Positions 15,654 through 15,982 of a DNA stretch of 15,982 bases are shown one piece after another. Source of the stretch: Hylemonella sp. UBA2468 (lineage in GTDB: Bacteria > Pseudomonadota > Gammaproteobacteria > Burkholderiales > Burkholderiaceae_C); NCBI GenBank assembly GCA_002342165.1, contig DDPM01000129.1, positions 259 through 16,240 of the forward strand, in the 5' to 3' direction. The position numbers and the translations under genes were made by a program. Positions within the stretch are counted from its first letter, which is position 1, and every line of letters starts with the position of its first letter. The notes under the pieces were generated by a model. The model saw only the letters and a list, made by a program, of their open reading frames with translations. It ran no database searches and was not told the origin of the DNA.

Positions 15654-15982
15654 ATGCTCGACATCAACTTATTGCGTAAAGACTTGGCCTCGGTGCTGGC
15701 CCGTCTGGAAACCCGCAAATCACCGCAGCCCTTTTTGAATGCCGAAAGCTTTCAAAGCTTGGAGGCTGAGCGCAAATCTATCCAAACCCGCACCGAAGAG
15801 TTGCAAGCCAAACGCAACACCTTGAGCAAGCAAGTGGGCATGCTCAAAGGCAAGGGCGAACACGCTCAAGCTGAAGCGGCCATGGCCGAGGTGGGCCAGC
15901 TTAAGGCAGAGTTGGATCAGTCGGTCACCCGTTTGGAAACCCTGCAACACGAACTTCACCAGCTGCTGTTGGCGGTGCCCAA
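15654..15982 (+). CDS. serS: Seryl-tRNA synthetase, N-terminal part (runs off the window)
   Basis: The first 109 codons of serS are present and the gene is cut by the window end. The product charges tRNA-Ser with serine. The start MLDINLLRKDLASVLARL is the standard N-terminus of bacterial SerRS. It is followed by the long antiparallel coiled-coil arm (about residues 30-105, rich in Lys/Glu/Gln, for example EAERKSIQTRTEELQAKR) that holds the long variable arm of tRNA-Ser. The catalytic class II domain lies beyond the window. The gap to ispH is 35 bp. No SD precedes the ATG. The gene has no stop in the window and so is easily missed by simple ORF calling, but the match is clear. Confidence 0.93.
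   Translation, partial: MLDINLLRKDLASVLARLETRKSPQPFLNAESFQSLEAERKSIQTRTEELQAKRNTLSKQVGMLKGKGEHAQAEAAMAEVGQLKAELDQSVTRLETLQHELHQLLLAVP

Overview
The window is a stretch of bacterial chromosome with no mobile element, RNA gene or CRISPR array that I can see. Gene content, gene order and moderately high-GC codon use point to a betaproteobacterium of the Burkholderiales, most likely Comamonadaceae (Rhodoferax, Limnohabitans or Polaromonas type). This is inferred from an fdsGBACD-type formate dehydrogenase locus and a radC / fkpB-ispH-serS housekeeping neighbourhood, not from a database search.

Layout. (1) 1-4123, plus strand: the 3' part of a soluble NAD-dependent molybdenum formate dehydrogenase operon, holding the last codons of fdsB, complete fdsA, fdhD (=fdsC) and fdsD. 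(2) 4138-6729, plus strand: a large FtsX/YbbP-type ABC transporter permease directly behind fdsD. (3) 6686-8063, minus strand: radC followed by a gene for an Smr-domain protein, converging on and overlapping the permease. (4) 8064-8232: a 169-bp divergent promoter region. (5) 8233-14113, plus strand: a molybdenum-hydroxylase cluster, coxS-coxL-coxM, then a MoxR-type AAA+ ATPase (coxD) and a VWA-domain protein (coxE). (6) 14200-15982, plus strand: fkpB (slpA), ispH (lytB) and the start of serS, which runs off the window.

The most interesting part is the cox cluster. The large subunit carries AYRGAGR where a true (form I) aerobic CO dehydrogenase has AYXCSFR, so the active-site cysteine that binds copper is a glycine (G375). 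The S-L-M order also matches the form II group. Its substrate is therefore open: CO oxidation should not be assumed. Only the AAA+/VWA pair among the accessory proteins is present. No CoxF/XdhC, CoxG, MobA-like protein, transporter or regulator lies in the cluster. It sits between housekeeping genes and looks like an accessory insertion there.

How the genes work together: FdsA and FdsB oxidise formate to CO2 with reduction of NAD+, FdhD sulfurates the bis-MGD cofactor, and FdsD is a small subunit needed for a complete enzyme. CoxS/L/M form an FeS/Mo/FAD hydroxylase whose active site CoxD and CoxE probably help to finish. Both systems depend on molybdenum and lie about 4 kb apart, but nothing in the sequence shows that they are co-regulated.
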